A stretch of 64,000 nucleotides of DNA from Suilimivivens aceti (GCF_025567405.1 NZ_JAOQKJ010000013.1:3717-67716); one strand, 5' to 3'. Shown: positions 25,108 through 33,615, counted from the stretch's first letter. The notes: generated by a model not told the origin, from the sequence alone. Numbers and translations are program-made.

Positions 25108-26420
25108 TGTTAGAAACCTTAAAAAACGCATTTAAAATCAAGGAAATTAGAAATAAGATATTATTTACATTTGCCATGCTGGTTGTGATCCGTTTAGGAT
25201 CACAGCTGCCTGTGCCGGGTGTAGACAGACATTATTTTTCTAACTGGTTTGCACAGCAGACAGGTGATGCGTTCAACTTTTTTGATGCCTTTACGGGTGG
25301 ATCATTCTTAAATATGTCCATTCTGGCACTCAATATCACACCCTATATTACATCCTCCATTATCATGCAGCTTCTTACCATTGCAATTCCGAAGCTGGAG
25401 GAGATGCAGAGAGACGGGGAAGAGGGAAGAAAGAAAATGGTTTCCATTACCCGTTATGTAACCGTAGGGCTTGCTTTATTTGAATCTACCGCAATGGCAA
25501 TCGCATTTGGCGGCAACGGTCTCCTGGAGAATTACAATGCACTGAATGTGATTACAGTTATTGCAGCTTTAACAGCAGGTAGTGCCTTCCTTATGTGGGT
25601 AGGTGAAAGAATTACTGAAAACGGTGTTGGAAATGGTATTTCCATCGTCCTGGTAATCAACATCATTTCCCGTATTCCACAGGATCTGGCAAGTCTGTTC
25701 CAGCAGTTTGTTATCGGAAAGCCGATTGCAACCGCTGTCTGTGCAGCAGCACTGATCCTTGCGATCATTATAGGAATGGTAGTACTTGTTATTATACTGA
25801 ATGACGGCGTTCGTAAGATCCCCGTTCAGTATGCGAAGAAAATGCAGGGAAGAAAAATGGTCGGCGGACAGACATCCTCTATCCCGCTGAAGATCAACAC
25901 CGCTGGTGTTATTCCGATCATTTTTGCATCTTCACTGATGCAGCTTCCGATCATTATCTGCAGCTTCTTTAAGATTAATGGTACCGGAATATGGGCACAT
26001 ATCTTAAGAGGACTGAATTCCTCTTACTGGTGCAATCCCAAGGAACCGGTGTATTCCATAGGACTTCTGGTGTATGTTGTACTGGTTATCTTTTTCGCCT
26101 ACTTCTATACATCCATTACCTTCAATCCACTTGAGATTGCAGAGAATATGAAAAAGTCCGGCGGCTTTATTCCGGGTATCAGACCTGGAAAGCCTACCAG
26201 CGAGTATCTGTCAAAGATTTTGAATTATATCATTTTCATCGGTGCAGTTGGTCTTACCATTGTTTGCATTATTCCTTATTTCTTCAATGGTATCTTCAAT
26301 GCTTCCGTATCCTTTGGCGGAACAAGTCTTATCATTATCGTCAGCGTTGTGCTTGAGACAATGAAGCAGATCGAATCTCAGATGCTGGTTCGTAATTACA
26401 AAGGTTTTTTGAATGACTAA
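25107..26420 (+). CDS. secY: Preprotein translocase subunit SecY
   Basis: A 437-residue, ten-helix membrane channel of the Sec pathway. Typical segments: FTFAMLVVIRLGSQLPVPGVD, NITPYITSSIIMQLLTIAIPKLEEM, and the C-terminal FFAYFYTSITFNPLEIAENMKKSGGFIPGIRPG region (given in parts here). It overlaps rplO by one base and so is translated with the ribosomal genes. Confidence 0.97.
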   Translation: MLETLKNAFKIKEIRNKILFTFAMLVVIRLGSQLPVPGVDRHYFSNWFAQQTGDAFNFFDAFTGGSFLNMSILALNITPYITSSIIMQLLTIAIPKLEEMQRDGEEGRKKMVSITRYVTVGLALFESTAMAIAFGGNGLLENYNALNVITVIAALTAGSAFLMWVGERITENGVGNGISIVLVINIISRIPQDLASLFQQFVIGKPIATAVCAAALILAIIIGMVVLVIILNDGVRKIPVQYAKKMQGRKMVGGQTSSIPLKINTAGVIPIIFASSLMQLPIIICSFFKINGTGIWAHILRGLNSSYWCNPKEPVYSIGLLVYVVLVIFFAYFYTSITFNPLEIAENMKKSGGFIPGIRPGKPTSEYLSKILNYIIFIGAVGLTIVCIIPYFFNGIFNASVSFGGTSLIIIVSVVLETMKQIESQMLVRNYKGFLND

Positions 26421-26434
26421 GATGAATTAAAATT

Positions 26435-26469
26435 TAGAGGTTGTGGGGAAGGGATTCCCCTGACCTCTA
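26435..26469 (+). other. Hairpin between secY and adk
   Basis: TAGAGGT (26435-26441) pairs with ACCTCTA (26463-26469) and encloses GGGGAA-GGGA-TTCCCC. No T-run follows, so it is more likely a processing or stability element than a terminator. Confidence 0.5.
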
Positions 26470-26491
26470 TATTGCGTAATGGAGGGTAAAG

Positions 26492-27133
26492 ATGAAGATC
26501 ATCATGTTAGGCGCACCTGGAGCCGGAAAAGGCACACAGGCAAAAATGATAGCAGAGAAGTACGGTATTCCCCATATTTCTACGGGAGACATTTTCAGAT
26601 ACAACATCAAGAACGGTACAGAGCTTGGAAAAGAAGCTAAGAAGTACATGGATCAGGGTCTTCTTGTTCCCGATGAACTGACTGTTAAGATCCTTCTTGA
26701 CCGTGTTGCCCAGGATGACTGCAAGAACGGTTATGTTCTGGATGGCTTCCCGAGAACCATTCCTCAGGCTGAAGTACTGGAAGAGGCACTGACAAAGCTT
26801 GGTGACAGGATTGATTATGCTATCAATGTAGAGGTTCCCGATGAGAACATCGTTAAGAGAATGGGTGGAAGACGCGCCTGCGTAAACTGTGGCGCAACCT
26901 ATCATATTGAGCACGTTCCTCCGAAGAAGGAAGGCATCTGCGATAACTGCGGAAGTGAGCTGATCCTTCGTGATGATGATAAGCCGGAGACAGTAAAGAA
27001 CCGTCTTTCTGTTTATCACAAGCAGACACAGCCATTGATCGATTTTTACAATGGCAAGGGCGTACTCAGAACTGTAGACGGAACGGTAGACATGAAGGAT
27101 GTATTCAATGCTATCGTTGCTATTTTAGGTTAA
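26492..27133 (+). CDS. adk: Adenylate kinase
   Basis: A 213-residue long-form kinase converting ATP and AMP to two ADP. P-loop GAPGAGKGTQ at 7-16; DGFPRTIPQA; a LID domain with four Cys (CVNCGATYH and CDNCGSE), the zinc-type LID of Gram-positive enzymes. ATGGAGGG precedes the ATG. Confidence 0.97.
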   Translation: MKIIMLGAPGAGKGTQAKMIAEKYGIPHISTGDIFRYNIKNGTELGKEAKKYMDQGLLVPDELTVKILLDRVAQDDCKNGYVLDGFPRTIPQAEVLEEALTKLGDRIDYAINVEVPDENIVKRMGGRRACVNCGATYHIEHVPPKKEGICDNCGSELILRDDDKPETVKNRLSVYHKQTQPLIDFYNGKGVLRTVDGTVDMKDVFNAIVAILG

Positions 27134-27177
27134 GCTTCCCCGTTTTGTGAAGATGCAGACTGAAAACGGAGGCGTGT

Positions 27178-27945
27178 ATGGCGATAACAATTAAATCTGC
27201 AAGAGAAATTGAGCTGATGCGGGAATCCTGCAGGCTGCTTTCAGAGGTTCATGACAGACTGAAGGAAGCGATCAAACCGGGGATTTCAACCTATGAAATC
27301 AATGCACTGGGAGAAAGGCTGATCAGAGGATATGGATGTGAGCCGAATTTTTTGAATTATAACGGATATCCGGCTTCCATCTGTGTATCTGTGAATGATG
27401 AGGTTGTCCATGGCATCCCGAAGAAGGAACGGATCCTTGAGGAGGGCGATATCGTCAGCCTGGATGCGGGACTGATCTATAAAGGCTATCATTCTGATGC
27501 GGCAAGAACCTATCCGGTAGGAACGGTTTCTGCAGATGTGCAGCAGCTTATGGATGTAACAAGACAGAGCTTTTTTGAAGGAATTAAATTTGCAAGGGCA
27601 GGCTGTCATTTATATGACATTTCAAGAGCCATTGATGCCTATGCAAGCAAATTTGGATATGGGATCGTCCGTGACCTTGTCGGACACGGAATCGGAACTC
27701 ATCTGCATGAAGATCCACAGATTCCTAACTTCAAACAGTGGAGAAAGGGAATTAAGCTTCAGCCGGGTATGACACTTGCTATCGAGCCCATGATCAACCT
27801 TGGAACCTATGAGGTCGGATGGCTGGATGACGACTGGACCGTGGTAACTGCGGACGGACTGCCGTCAGCACATTATGAGAACACAGTCCTGGTCACAGAG
27901 GGTGATCCGGAGATACTGACACTGCCAGCCGGGGCGAAGGGCTGA
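27178..27945 (+). CDS. map: Methionine aminopeptidase, type I
   Basis: A 255-residue enzyme removing initiator Met. The five metal ligands are seen in order: D in SLDAGLIY, D in HSDAARTY, H in GHGIGTHLHED, E in LAIEPMINL and E in LVTEGDPE. No N-terminal zinc-finger extension. CGGAGGCGTG precedes the ATG. Confidence 0.97.
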   Translation: MAITIKSAREIELMRESCRLLSEVHDRLKEAIKPGISTYEINALGERLIRGYGCEPNFLNYNGYPASICVSVNDEVVHGIPKKERILEEGDIVSLDAGLIYKGYHSDAARTYPVGTVSADVQQLMDVTRQSFFEGIKFARAGCHLYDISRAIDAYASKFGYGIVRDLVGHGIGTHLHEDPQIPNFKQWRKGIKLQPGMTLAIEPMINLGTYEVGWLDDDWTVVTADGLPSAHYENTVLVTEGDPEILTLPAGAKG

Positions 27946-27960
27946 TGGATGAGGTGAAGA

Positions 27961-28233
27961 ATGACAGAGATGTTTGCAATTTCCAAAGCAGGACACGATA
28001 AAGGCCAGATGTATGTTATTTTGAAAGAAGAAGGCGAATATCTTTATCTTGTGGATGGAAAGACCAGAGGTGTGGATAATCCGAAGAAAAAAAAGAAAAA
28101 GCATGTACAGCCTGTGAAAACGGGTGCTGACGAGAAGCTTGCAGAAAAAATAAAAGACATGCGCACTATATATAATGAAGAAATCAGATTTGCGATCAAA
28201 AGCAGAACAAATAAGGAGGTAGACAATGTCTAA
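27961..28233 (+). CDS. KOW-domain RNA-binding protein
   Basis: A 90-residue basic protein. Residues 1-45 form a KOW-like beta barrel (FAISKAGHDKGQMYVILKEEGEYLYLVDGK) and the middle is lysine-rich. This small L14e-like gene sits between map and infA in many Clostridia; its function is not established, but the position suggests ribosome or translation use. GATGAGGTGAAG precedes the ATG. It overlaps infA by 8 bp. Confidence 0.85.
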   Translation: MTEMFAISKAGHDKGQMYVILKEEGEYLYLVDGKTRGVDNPKKKKKKHVQPVKTGADEKLAEKIKDMRTIYNEEIRFAIKSRTNKEVDNV

Positions 28234-28444
28234 GTCAGATGTAATCGAAATCGAAGGAACTGTAGTAGAAAAGCTTCCCAATACCATGTTCCAGGTAGAA
28301 CTGGAAAACGGACACAAGGTGCTTGCCCATATCAGTGGTAAGCTGAGACAGAATTTTATCCGTATTCTTCCCGGAGATAAGGTAACTCTGGAGCTTTCTC
28401 CCTATGATTTATCCAAAGGAAGAATTATTTGGAGAGATAAATAA
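28226..28444 (+). CDS. infA: Translation initiation factor IF-1
   Basis: A 72-residue OB-fold factor that occupies the A site during initiation. MSKSDVIEIEGTVVEKLPN start and LRQNFIRILPGDKVTLELSPYDL are diagnostic. AAGGAGG inside the KOW gene serves as its ribosome binding site; the 8-bp overlap implies coupling. Confidence 0.98.
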   Translation: MSKSDVIEIEGTVVEKLPNTMFQVELENGHKVLAHISGKLRQNFIRILPGDKVTLELSPYDLSKGRIIWRDK

Positions 28445-28452
28445 AAAAGCTA

Positions 28453-28481
28453 TTGTATTTATTATAAACACATGCTATAAT
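28453..28481 (+). promoter_or_regulatory. Internal promoter before rpmJ
   Basis: TTGTAT (28453-28458), 17 bases, TATAAT (28476-28481). It starts only 8 bp after the infA stop and would give a transcript with a 27-nt leader to rpmJ, letting the rpmJ-rpsM-alpha section be expressed apart from the S10/spc section. Confidence 0.7.
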
Positions 28482-28514
28482 GTAAAACGGTCTTTTTTGA
28501 AAGGAGGGTTTAAC

Positions 28515-28628
28515 ATGAAGGTTAGATCATCAGTAAAACCGATTTGCGAAAAGTGCAAAATCATCAAGAGAAAAGGACGTATCAGAGTAATCTGCGAGAA
28601 TCCGAAACACAAACAGAGACAAGGATAA
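28515..28628 (+). CDS. rpmJ: 50S ribosomal protein L36
   Basis: A 37-residue zinc-binding L36, MKVRSSVKPICEKCKIIKR start with ligands C11, C14, C27 and H32, the normal C-C-C-H set. AAAGGAGG precedes the ATG. Being the zinc form, it pairs logically with the zinc form of S14 in this cluster. Confidence 0.97.
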   Translation: MKVRSSVKPICEKCKIIKRKGRIRVICENPKHKQRQG

Positions 28629-28921
28629 TCCACTGCGACAGCAGAAGGGTTCTTGTCCATTTATTATGAAAGCGGCTGCAGTGTCAGAAGACACTGATTA
28701 TTCTAATAAATTGTACCAAGGAGCCTTAGGTGATTACTTGTTGATACTGGTGCGCAGTCTTTCTTCTTAATATATAAAGAGAAAGATGCATCGGAAAGAT
28801 CGGAACGTCCGATTGGGCAATAGACCTGCCCCAATCAATTAGTATCAGGTATCTGTCATGAACAGATGCCGGCAGACACGAAAGCTGTGATCTGCAAAAA
28901 AGGAAAATGGAGGAAACGTAA
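28629..28921 (+). other. 293-bp structured spacer before rpsM
   Basis: No gene found. Several nested stems: CAGTGT/ACACTG (28679-28696), ATCGGA-ACG-TCCGAT (28799-28813), TTGGGC/GCCCCAA (28813-28834, one bulge) and a long-range TGATACT (28742-28748) with AGTATCA (28841-28847) that encloses the last two. It looks like an autoregulatory ribosomal leader; the ligand is unknown. Confidence 0.45.
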
Positions 28922-29290
28922 ATGGCTCGTATTGCAGGTGTTGACTTACCCAGAGAAAAACGTGTAGAGATTGGCCTTACCTATGTCTATGGAATTGGCA
29001 GAGTAAGCGCTAACAAGATTCTGGAGAAAGCAAAGGTAAATCCCGATACCCGTGTCAGAGAGCTCACTGATGATGAAGTTAAGAGAATCAGCGAAGTAAT
29101 CGACGCAGAGTACATGGTAGAAGGTGATCTGAGAAGAGAAGTGGCTCTTAACATTAAGAGACTTCAGGAAATCGGATGCTACAGAGGAATCCGTCACAGA
29201 AAGGGACTTCCTGTTCGTGGTCAGAAGACAAAGACCAATGCAAGAACAAGAAAAGGTCCTAAGAGAACAGTTGCAAATAAGAAGAAGTAA
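28922..29290 (+). CDS. rpsM: 30S ribosomal protein S13
   Basis: A 122-residue S13, a head protein that touches P-site tRNA. MARIAGVDLPREKRVEIGLTY start and RGLPVRGQKTKTNARTRKGP-type end (seen as GLPVRGQKTKTNARTRKG). ATGGAGGAAACGTA precedes the ATG. It follows the structured spacer at 28629-28921. Confidence 0.98.
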   Translation: MARIAGVDLPREKRVEIGLTYVYGIGRVSANKILEKAKVNPDTRVRELTDDEVKRISEVIDAEYMVEGDLRREVALNIKRLQEIGCYRGIRHRKGLPVRGQKTKTNARTRKGPKRTVANKKK

Positions 29291-29320
29291 TTCAATTTTG
29301 AGAAAGTAGGTTAGTTTAAA

Positions 29321-29722
29321 ATGGCAGCAGCAAAAAAAGTTACAAAAAAGGTGACAAAGAAACGTGTCAAGAAAAACGTTGAACATGGACAGGCACATAT
29401 CCAGGCTTCATTTAACAATACTATCGTTACTTTAACAGATAGCGAAGGTAATGCACTGAGCTGGGCAAGTGCTGGTGGTCTTGGATTCAGAGGTTCAAGA
29501 AAATCTACTCCCTATGCAGCTCAGATGGCAGCAGAAACAGCAGCAAAGGCTGCTCTGATTCATGGTCTTAAGTCTGTAGATGTTATGGTTAAGGGACCTG
29601 GATCAGGACGTGAAGCCGCAATCCGTGCGCTGAATGCATGCGGAATTGAGGTAACCAGTATCAGAGACGTAACTCCTGTTCCTCATAACGGATGTCGTCC
29701 GCCCAAGCGTCGTAGAGTATAG
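29321..29722 (+). CDS. rpsK: 30S ribosomal protein S11
   Basis: A 133-residue platform protein. Lysine-rich start, then HIQASFNNTIVTLTDSEGN and TSIRDVTPVPHNGCRPPKRRRV. The ribosome binding site is weak (GAAAGTAGG), which suggests coupling to rpsM. Confidence 0.98.
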   Translation: MAAAKKVTKKVTKKRVKKNVEHGQAHIQASFNNTIVTLTDSEGNALSWASAGGLGFRGSRKSTPYAAQMAAETAAKAALIHGLKSVDVMVKGPGSGREAAIRALNACGIEVTSIRDVTPVPHNGCRPPKRRRV

Positions 29723-29811
29723 TCTGCGACTCAGTCAGAAGTAAATCGTAAATCAAGTTGGAAGAAGGCGCCAGGTGCGCTGTAAACAATAATTTCAGGA
29801 GGAAATTTAAA

Positions 29812-30405
29812 ATGGCAGTAAACAGAGTCCCCGTATTAAAGAGATGCAGATCACTTGGTCTTGAACCCGCATATCTTGGTTATGACAAGAAGTCTAACAG
29901 AACAAATGCAAGAGCAGGCAAGAAGGTAAGTGAGTACGGACTTCAGTTAAGAGAGAAGCAGAAAGCAAAGTTCATCTATGGTGTACTTGAGAAGCCTTTC
30001 AGAAACTACTATGAAAAAGCTGACAGAATGAAAGGTATGACCGGTGAAAACCTTATGGTTATGCTTGAGAGCAGACTTGACAGCGTAGTTTTTAGAATGG
30101 GATTTGCAAGAACAAGAAGAGAAGCAAGACAGATTGTTGACCATAAGCATGTACTTGTAAATGGTAAGCAGGTAAATATCCCTTCTTATCTGGTAAAGGC
30201 TGGTGACGTAATCGAAATCAGAGAGAAGTCCAAATCCTTACAGAGATATAAAGATATCCTCGAAGTAACAGCAGGAAGACTGATTCCCGAATGGATGGAT
30301 GTTGACCAGGAAGCTTTCAAAGGAACAGTTAAGAACCTTCCTACAAGAGAAATGATTGATGTTCCTGTAGACGAAATGCTTATTGTCGAATTATATTCCA
30401 AGTAA
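29812..30405 (+). CDS. rpsD: 30S ribosomal protein S4
   Basis: A 197-residue S4, a primary 16S binder and, in other bacteria, an autoregulator. VPVLKRCRSLGLEP start, FRMGFARTRREARQIVDHKHVLVNG is the S4 RNA-binding motif. The frame opens earlier at 29758, but AGGAGG ahead of ATG 29812 gives the family start MAVNRVP. It lacks the N-terminal zinc knuckle seen in some S4. Confidence 0.97.
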   Translation: MAVNRVPVLKRCRSLGLEPAYLGYDKKSNRTNARAGKKVSEYGLQLREKQKAKFIYGVLEKPFRNYYEKADRMKGMTGENLMVMLESRLDSVVFRMGFARTRREARQIVDHKHVLVNGKQVNIPSYLVKAGDVIEIREKSKSLQRYKDILEVTAGRLIPEWMDVDQEAFKGTVKNLPTREMIDVPVDEMLIVELYSK

Positions 30406-30483
30406 AAAGCATAAAAGGTTTCACTGGCTGTATATTCTGCAGCCGGTGGAATTTACATTTGTTCGTAAAGGAGGGTATTGGCA

Positions 30484-31440
30484 GTGTTTGATTTTGAAAG
30501 ACCAAATATTGAGGTGGCAGAAATCTCTGATGACAAGAAATATGGCAGATTTGTAGTAGAACCCCTTGAAAGAGGATACGGTATCACTCTCGGTAACTCA
30601 CTGAGAAGAATCATGCTTTCATCACTTCCGGGTGCTGCAGTAAGCCAGGTCAAGATCGAAGGTGTGCTTCATGAGTTCAGTTCTATTCCCGGTGTCAAAG
30701 AGGATGTAACTGAGATCATCATGAACATCAAGAGTCTTGCTATCAGAAACAACAGCGATACAAATGAGCCAAAGACCGCATACATCGAGTATGAAGGCGA
30801 AGGCGTTGTTAAAGCATCTGATATTCAGGCCGATCAGGATATTGAGATCTTAAATCCGGATCTCCCGATCGCTACCTTAAGCGGTAAGGACACCAAGCTT
30901 TATATGGAACTCACTATCACCAAGGGTAGAGGCTATGTAAGTGCTGATAAGAATAAGAGTGCTGATCTTCCTATCGGTGTCATCGCTATTGATTCAATCT
31001 ATACACCTGTTGAAAGAGTGAATGTGACTGTAGAGAATACCCGTGTGGGTCAGATCACAGACTTTGATAAATTAACACTGGACGTTTACACAAACGGAAC
31101 ACTGGTTCCCGACGAGGCAGTCAGCCTGGCTGCTAAAGTACTTAGCGAACACTTAAGCCTTTTCATCGACCTGTCTGAGAATGCCAAGACTGCGGAAGTT
31201 ATGGTAGAGAAGGAAGAGGACGAAAAAGAAAAAGTATTGGAAATGAGCATCGACGAATTAGAGCTGTCAGTTCGTTCCTATAACTGCTTAAAGAGAGCTG
31301 GTATCAATACCGTTGAAGAATTAACAAACAAGACTTCCGAAGATATGATGAAGGTTCGTAATCTTGGTCGTAAGTCTCTTGAAGAAGTACTTGCCAAGTT
31401 AAAGGAACTGGGTCTGCAGCTGAATCCCAGTGATGAATAA
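30484..31440 (+). CDS. rpoA: RNA polymerase alpha subunit
   Basis: A 318-residue alpha subunit: N-terminal dimerisation domain (GYGITLGNSLRRIMLSSLPG) and C-terminal DNA/activator-contact domain (SIDELELSVRSYNCLKRAGI, NLGRKSLEEVLAKL). AAGGAGGG at 30467-30474 is three bases from an in-frame TTG and nine from the GTG at 30484, so GTG is preferred. Confidence 0.97.
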   Translation: MFDFERPNIEVAEISDDKKYGRFVVEPLERGYGITLGNSLRRIMLSSLPGAAVSQVKIEGVLHEFSSIPGVKEDVTEIIMNIKSLAIRNNSDTNEPKTAYIEYEGEGVVKASDIQADQDIEILNPDLPIATLSGKDTKLYMELTITKGRGYVSADKNKSADLPIGVIAIDSIYTPVERVNVTVENTRVGQITDFDKLTLDVYTNGTLVPDEAVSLAAKVLSEHLSLFIDLSENAKTAEVMVEKEEDEKEKVLEMSIDELELSVRSYNCLKRAGINTVEELTNKTSEDMMKVRNLGRKSLEEVLAKLKELGLQLNPSDE

Positions 31441-31635
31441 ATTTAACGAAGAAGAAATAGCTGCGCAGTGAATCCAAAGTGTATGTGCAGCATTCTCATC
31501 ATGGAGCCTGTCGTAAGACAGACCGGTAACTGCATTCGGTAAGTAAGTCCAAAGAGCGTAGCCGGATGTACCATAATGGGCAGGAAATGCCACAATGAGA
31601 AGGGAAGAAGAGTCTTCCTTGGAAAGGAGCCTTAG
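31441..31635 (+). other. 195-bp spacer with hairpins before rplQ
   Basis: No gene. Hairpins CTGTC-GTAA-GACAG and GGAAGA-AGAG-TCTTCC are visible, the second just before the rplQ ribosome binding site. Confidence 0.4.
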
Positions 31636-32172
31636 ATGGCAAAATACAGAAAGCTCGGAAGAACATCCGACGTAAGAAAAGCATTACTTAGAAGTCAGGT
31701 AACAGCCCTGATCGCTAACGGCAAGATCGTAACTACTCTTGCAAGAGCAAAAGAAGTTCAGAAGATTGCTGACGGACTGATCGCACTTGGCGTAAAAGAG
31801 AAGGATAACTTCGAAACCGTTAAGGTTACAGCTAAGGTTGCTGTAAAGGACAAAGACGGCAAGAGAGTAAAAGAAGTTGTTGACGGTAAGAAGGTTACCA
31901 AGTATGAGACCGTTGAGAAGGAAATCAAGAAGGATCTTCCTTCCAGAATGAATGCCAGAAGAAAAATGGTTAAGGTACTCTATTCTGTAACTGAAGTTCC
32001 TTCAACAGCAGCAGGAAAGAAGAAAGCAACCAAGGAAGTTGACCTTGTTGCAAAGCTTTTCGATGAGTATGGTGTTAAGTATGCAAACCGTAACGGTGGT
32101 TATACAAGAATCGTAAAGATTGGCCAGCGTAAGGGTGACGGTGCTATGGAAGTAGTACTTGAGCTTGTTTAA
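31636..32172 (+). CDS. rplQ: 50S ribosomal protein L17 with insertion
   Basis: A 178-residue L17, against the usual 112-130. N-terminus MAKYRKLGRTSDVRKALLRSQ and C-terminus YANRNGGYTRIVKIGQRKGD are normal. About 50 extra, highly charged residues lie at roughly 56-108 (rich in Lys, Val and Glu), between the domain halves. Similar insertions occur in Lachnospiraceae as far as I recall. GAAAGGAG precedes the ATG. It ends the supercluster and is followed by a strong terminator. Confidence 0.96.
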   Translation: MAKYRKLGRTSDVRKALLRSQVTALIANGKIVTTLARAKEVQKIADGLIALGVKEKDNFETVKVTAKVAVKDKDGKRVKEVVDGKKVTKYETVEKEIKKDLPSRMNARRKMVKVLYSVTEVPSTAAGKKKATKEVDLVAKLFDEYGVKYANRNGGYTRIVKIGQRKGDGAMEVVLELV

Positions 32173-32226
32173 TTAAAATTCATTTAATTAAAAGCGATTG
32201 CCTGACACATAAAATGATGGTAAACT

Positions 32227-32260
32227 AATCTCAGTAGAGTCCTCTCTACTGAGATTTTTG
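32227..32260 (+). terminator. Terminator of the ribosomal supercluster
   Basis: AATCTCAGTAGAG - TCCT - CTCTACTGAGATT, a perfect 13-bp stem followed by TTTTG. Confidence 0.93.
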
Positions 32261-32358
32261 CTTTAGCATGCAGAAAAGCTGCCGGTGGCAGGTTTTCTGT
32301 AATTGAGCAAAGAAAAACAAGCGGCTGCAGCGCCAGTTCAAATACACAGGGGGAAATC

Positions 32359-33195
32359 ATGGATAATTTATATCAGGCGATCAAGGGTTTATGTAAGGCA
32401 GTCATTAATCTGGTTGTGGCACTTTTGGATCTTCTGGCAGGAATTTTCAATGGGATTGCCTGCTTATTTGAAAAGCTCAGACCGCGTGCATCCAGGCAGT
32501 TCCATGAGATCAGAGAAAATGGAGGCCTTAAGTTTTCTGCTTTCCGACAAACCTCCGGAGAAGAAAAGGAAAACAAAAAGGTATTCGGGAAAAATACAGG
32601 AAAAGGATTGGATGAAGAAAAAATCCAATCGATCCGTGAGAGGCTGACCGAAAAGGTCGTAAGCAGGGATACTTATTACCAGACTTACACCAAAGCTTCT
32701 TACAGCAGCAGGGAACATGAACTGATTGTTCTGATTGCATTTTTGTCGCTCTTAAGCGTGATTCTTTTACTGGGAATGACAGAAATATCAGGTGGAAGTT
32801 GGCTTGCGCTTACTGTTGTGATCCTGCTGGCAGCTCTGGCAGCCTGTGCCCGGATTCATTTTATCAGGAAGAAAGAGCAGAATGACAGTCTGATCCGCAT
32901 GATTCTGGAAGAAGAGTTTGTTGAATATAAATCTGCAGAGCAGAAAAGTGAAGCAGTTGAAGAGACAGAAATCTCTGAGCCGGAGAGCAAAGCAGATGTA
33001 GAAATGAAAGCAGCAGTGACAGAGTCGGAGAGGGCAACAGAGGCAATCGTGGATCCCATACCGGAGGCAGAAGAAACAGCGAAAGACTCAGAAGAGAAGA
33101 CTGTACTGGAAACGGTGGAGGAGGCAAAACCGGAATTAGATTCAGGAGCAGAAGCTGAACAGGAATCTGAAATAAAGCAGGAAACTGATGTATGA
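32359..33195 (+). CDS. Membrane protein with acidic C-terminal tail
   Basis: A 278-residue protein I do not recognise. A hydrophobic N-terminal stretch (about 13-37), a charged middle, two membrane helices (about 121-138 and 146-164), then a long tail from 185 dominated by Glu, Ser and Ala, probably disordered. GGGGGAAATC precedes the ATG. It lies alone after the ribosomal cluster and ends in its own terminator. Function unknown. Confidence 0.6.
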   Translation: MDNLYQAIKGLCKAVINLVVALLDLLAGIFNGIACLFEKLRPRASRQFHEIRENGGLKFSAFRQTSGEEKENKKVFGKNTGKGLDEEKIQSIRERLTEKVVSRDTYYQTYTKASYSSREHELIVLIAFLSLLSVILLLGMTEISGGSWLALTVVILLAALAACARIHFIRKKEQNDSLIRMILEEEFVEYKSAEQKSEAVEETEISEPESKADVEMKAAVTESERATEAIVDPIPEAEETAKDSEEKTVLETVEEAKPELDSGAEAEQESEIKQETDV

Positions 33196-33229
33196 AAAGA
33201 TGGGATATAAAAGTATAAAGAACATACAG

Positions 33230-33250
33230 AAGAAAGTGGACTTTCTTTTG
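33230..33250 (+). terminator. Terminator of the acidic-tail gene
   Basis: AAGAAAG - TGGA - CTTTCTT followed by TTG. Confidence 0.65.
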
Positions 33251-33307
33251 TAGATATGAGAAAAGAATGATCGGATTAAATAATTAAATAATTATCGGAA
33301 ATCAACG

Positions 33308-33336
33308 TTGACGATTCCTTCCATAAGTGTTAATCT
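33308..33336 (+). promoter_or_regulatory. Antisense RNA promoter, second toxin locus
   Basis: TTGACG (33308-33313), 17 bases, TAATCT (33331-33336), pointing at the minus-strand toxin gene at 33409-33543. Confidence 0.6.
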
Positions 33337-33342
33337 AAAAAC

Positions 33343-33440
33343 ATGAAAAGAGCGTTACCGTAAAGCAACGGTTCGCCCAAGTTAATAGTTACTCATTAAA
33401 AAAGCAACCTATTCCTTTGGTCGAGGGCGGTTGCTTTTTT
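33343..33440 (+). ncRNA. Candidate antisense antitoxin RNA
   Basis: From the promoter above to the hairpin AAAAAAGCAACC (33399-33410) with GGTTGCTTTTTT (33429-33440). The T-run makes a good plus-strand terminator, and the A-run makes it serve the toxin mRNA too. The RNA overlaps the last 30 bases of the toxin frame. Confidence 0.55.
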
Positions 33441-33543
33441 GATGGATATCTTTTCTGCATGTCTGAATGATACTGATCAGAGTTACAATTATGCTGATAA
33501 CTGTTACCACAATACCAATCACACTCAGAAGTATTTCGATCAT
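33409..33543 (-). CDS. Small hydrophobic toxin-like peptide
   Basis: A 44-residue peptide starting MIEILLSVIGIVVTVISIIV: a single hydrophobic helix (about 3-26) with a charged tail rich in Lys, Arg and Pro (RKDIHQKSNRPRPKE). AAAGGT lies upstream. A separate short open frame with a strong GGAGGTG ends just before its ATG, suggesting translational coupling or a leader peptide. An antisense promoter and shared terminator complete a type I toxin-antitoxin layout like TxpA/RatA or BsrG/SR4. The activity is inferred. Confidence 0.6.
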   Translation of the reverse strand: MIEILLSVIGIVVTVISIIVTLISIIQTCRKDIHQKSNRPRPKE

Positions 33544-33587
33544 CAAATTATGTACCTTTCATCCTATTTTCCATTTGTATCACCTCC

Positions 33588-33615
33588 CAGATACTGGAAG
33601 TTCTCAAAATGTAAA
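33588..33615 (-). promoter_or_regulatory. Possible toxin promoter, second locus
   Basis: Minus strand TTTACA (33615-33610), 16 bases, TATCTG (33593-33588). The -35 is the same hexamer used at the other two toxin loci, but the start would fall close to the GGAGGTG site. Confidence 0.35.
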
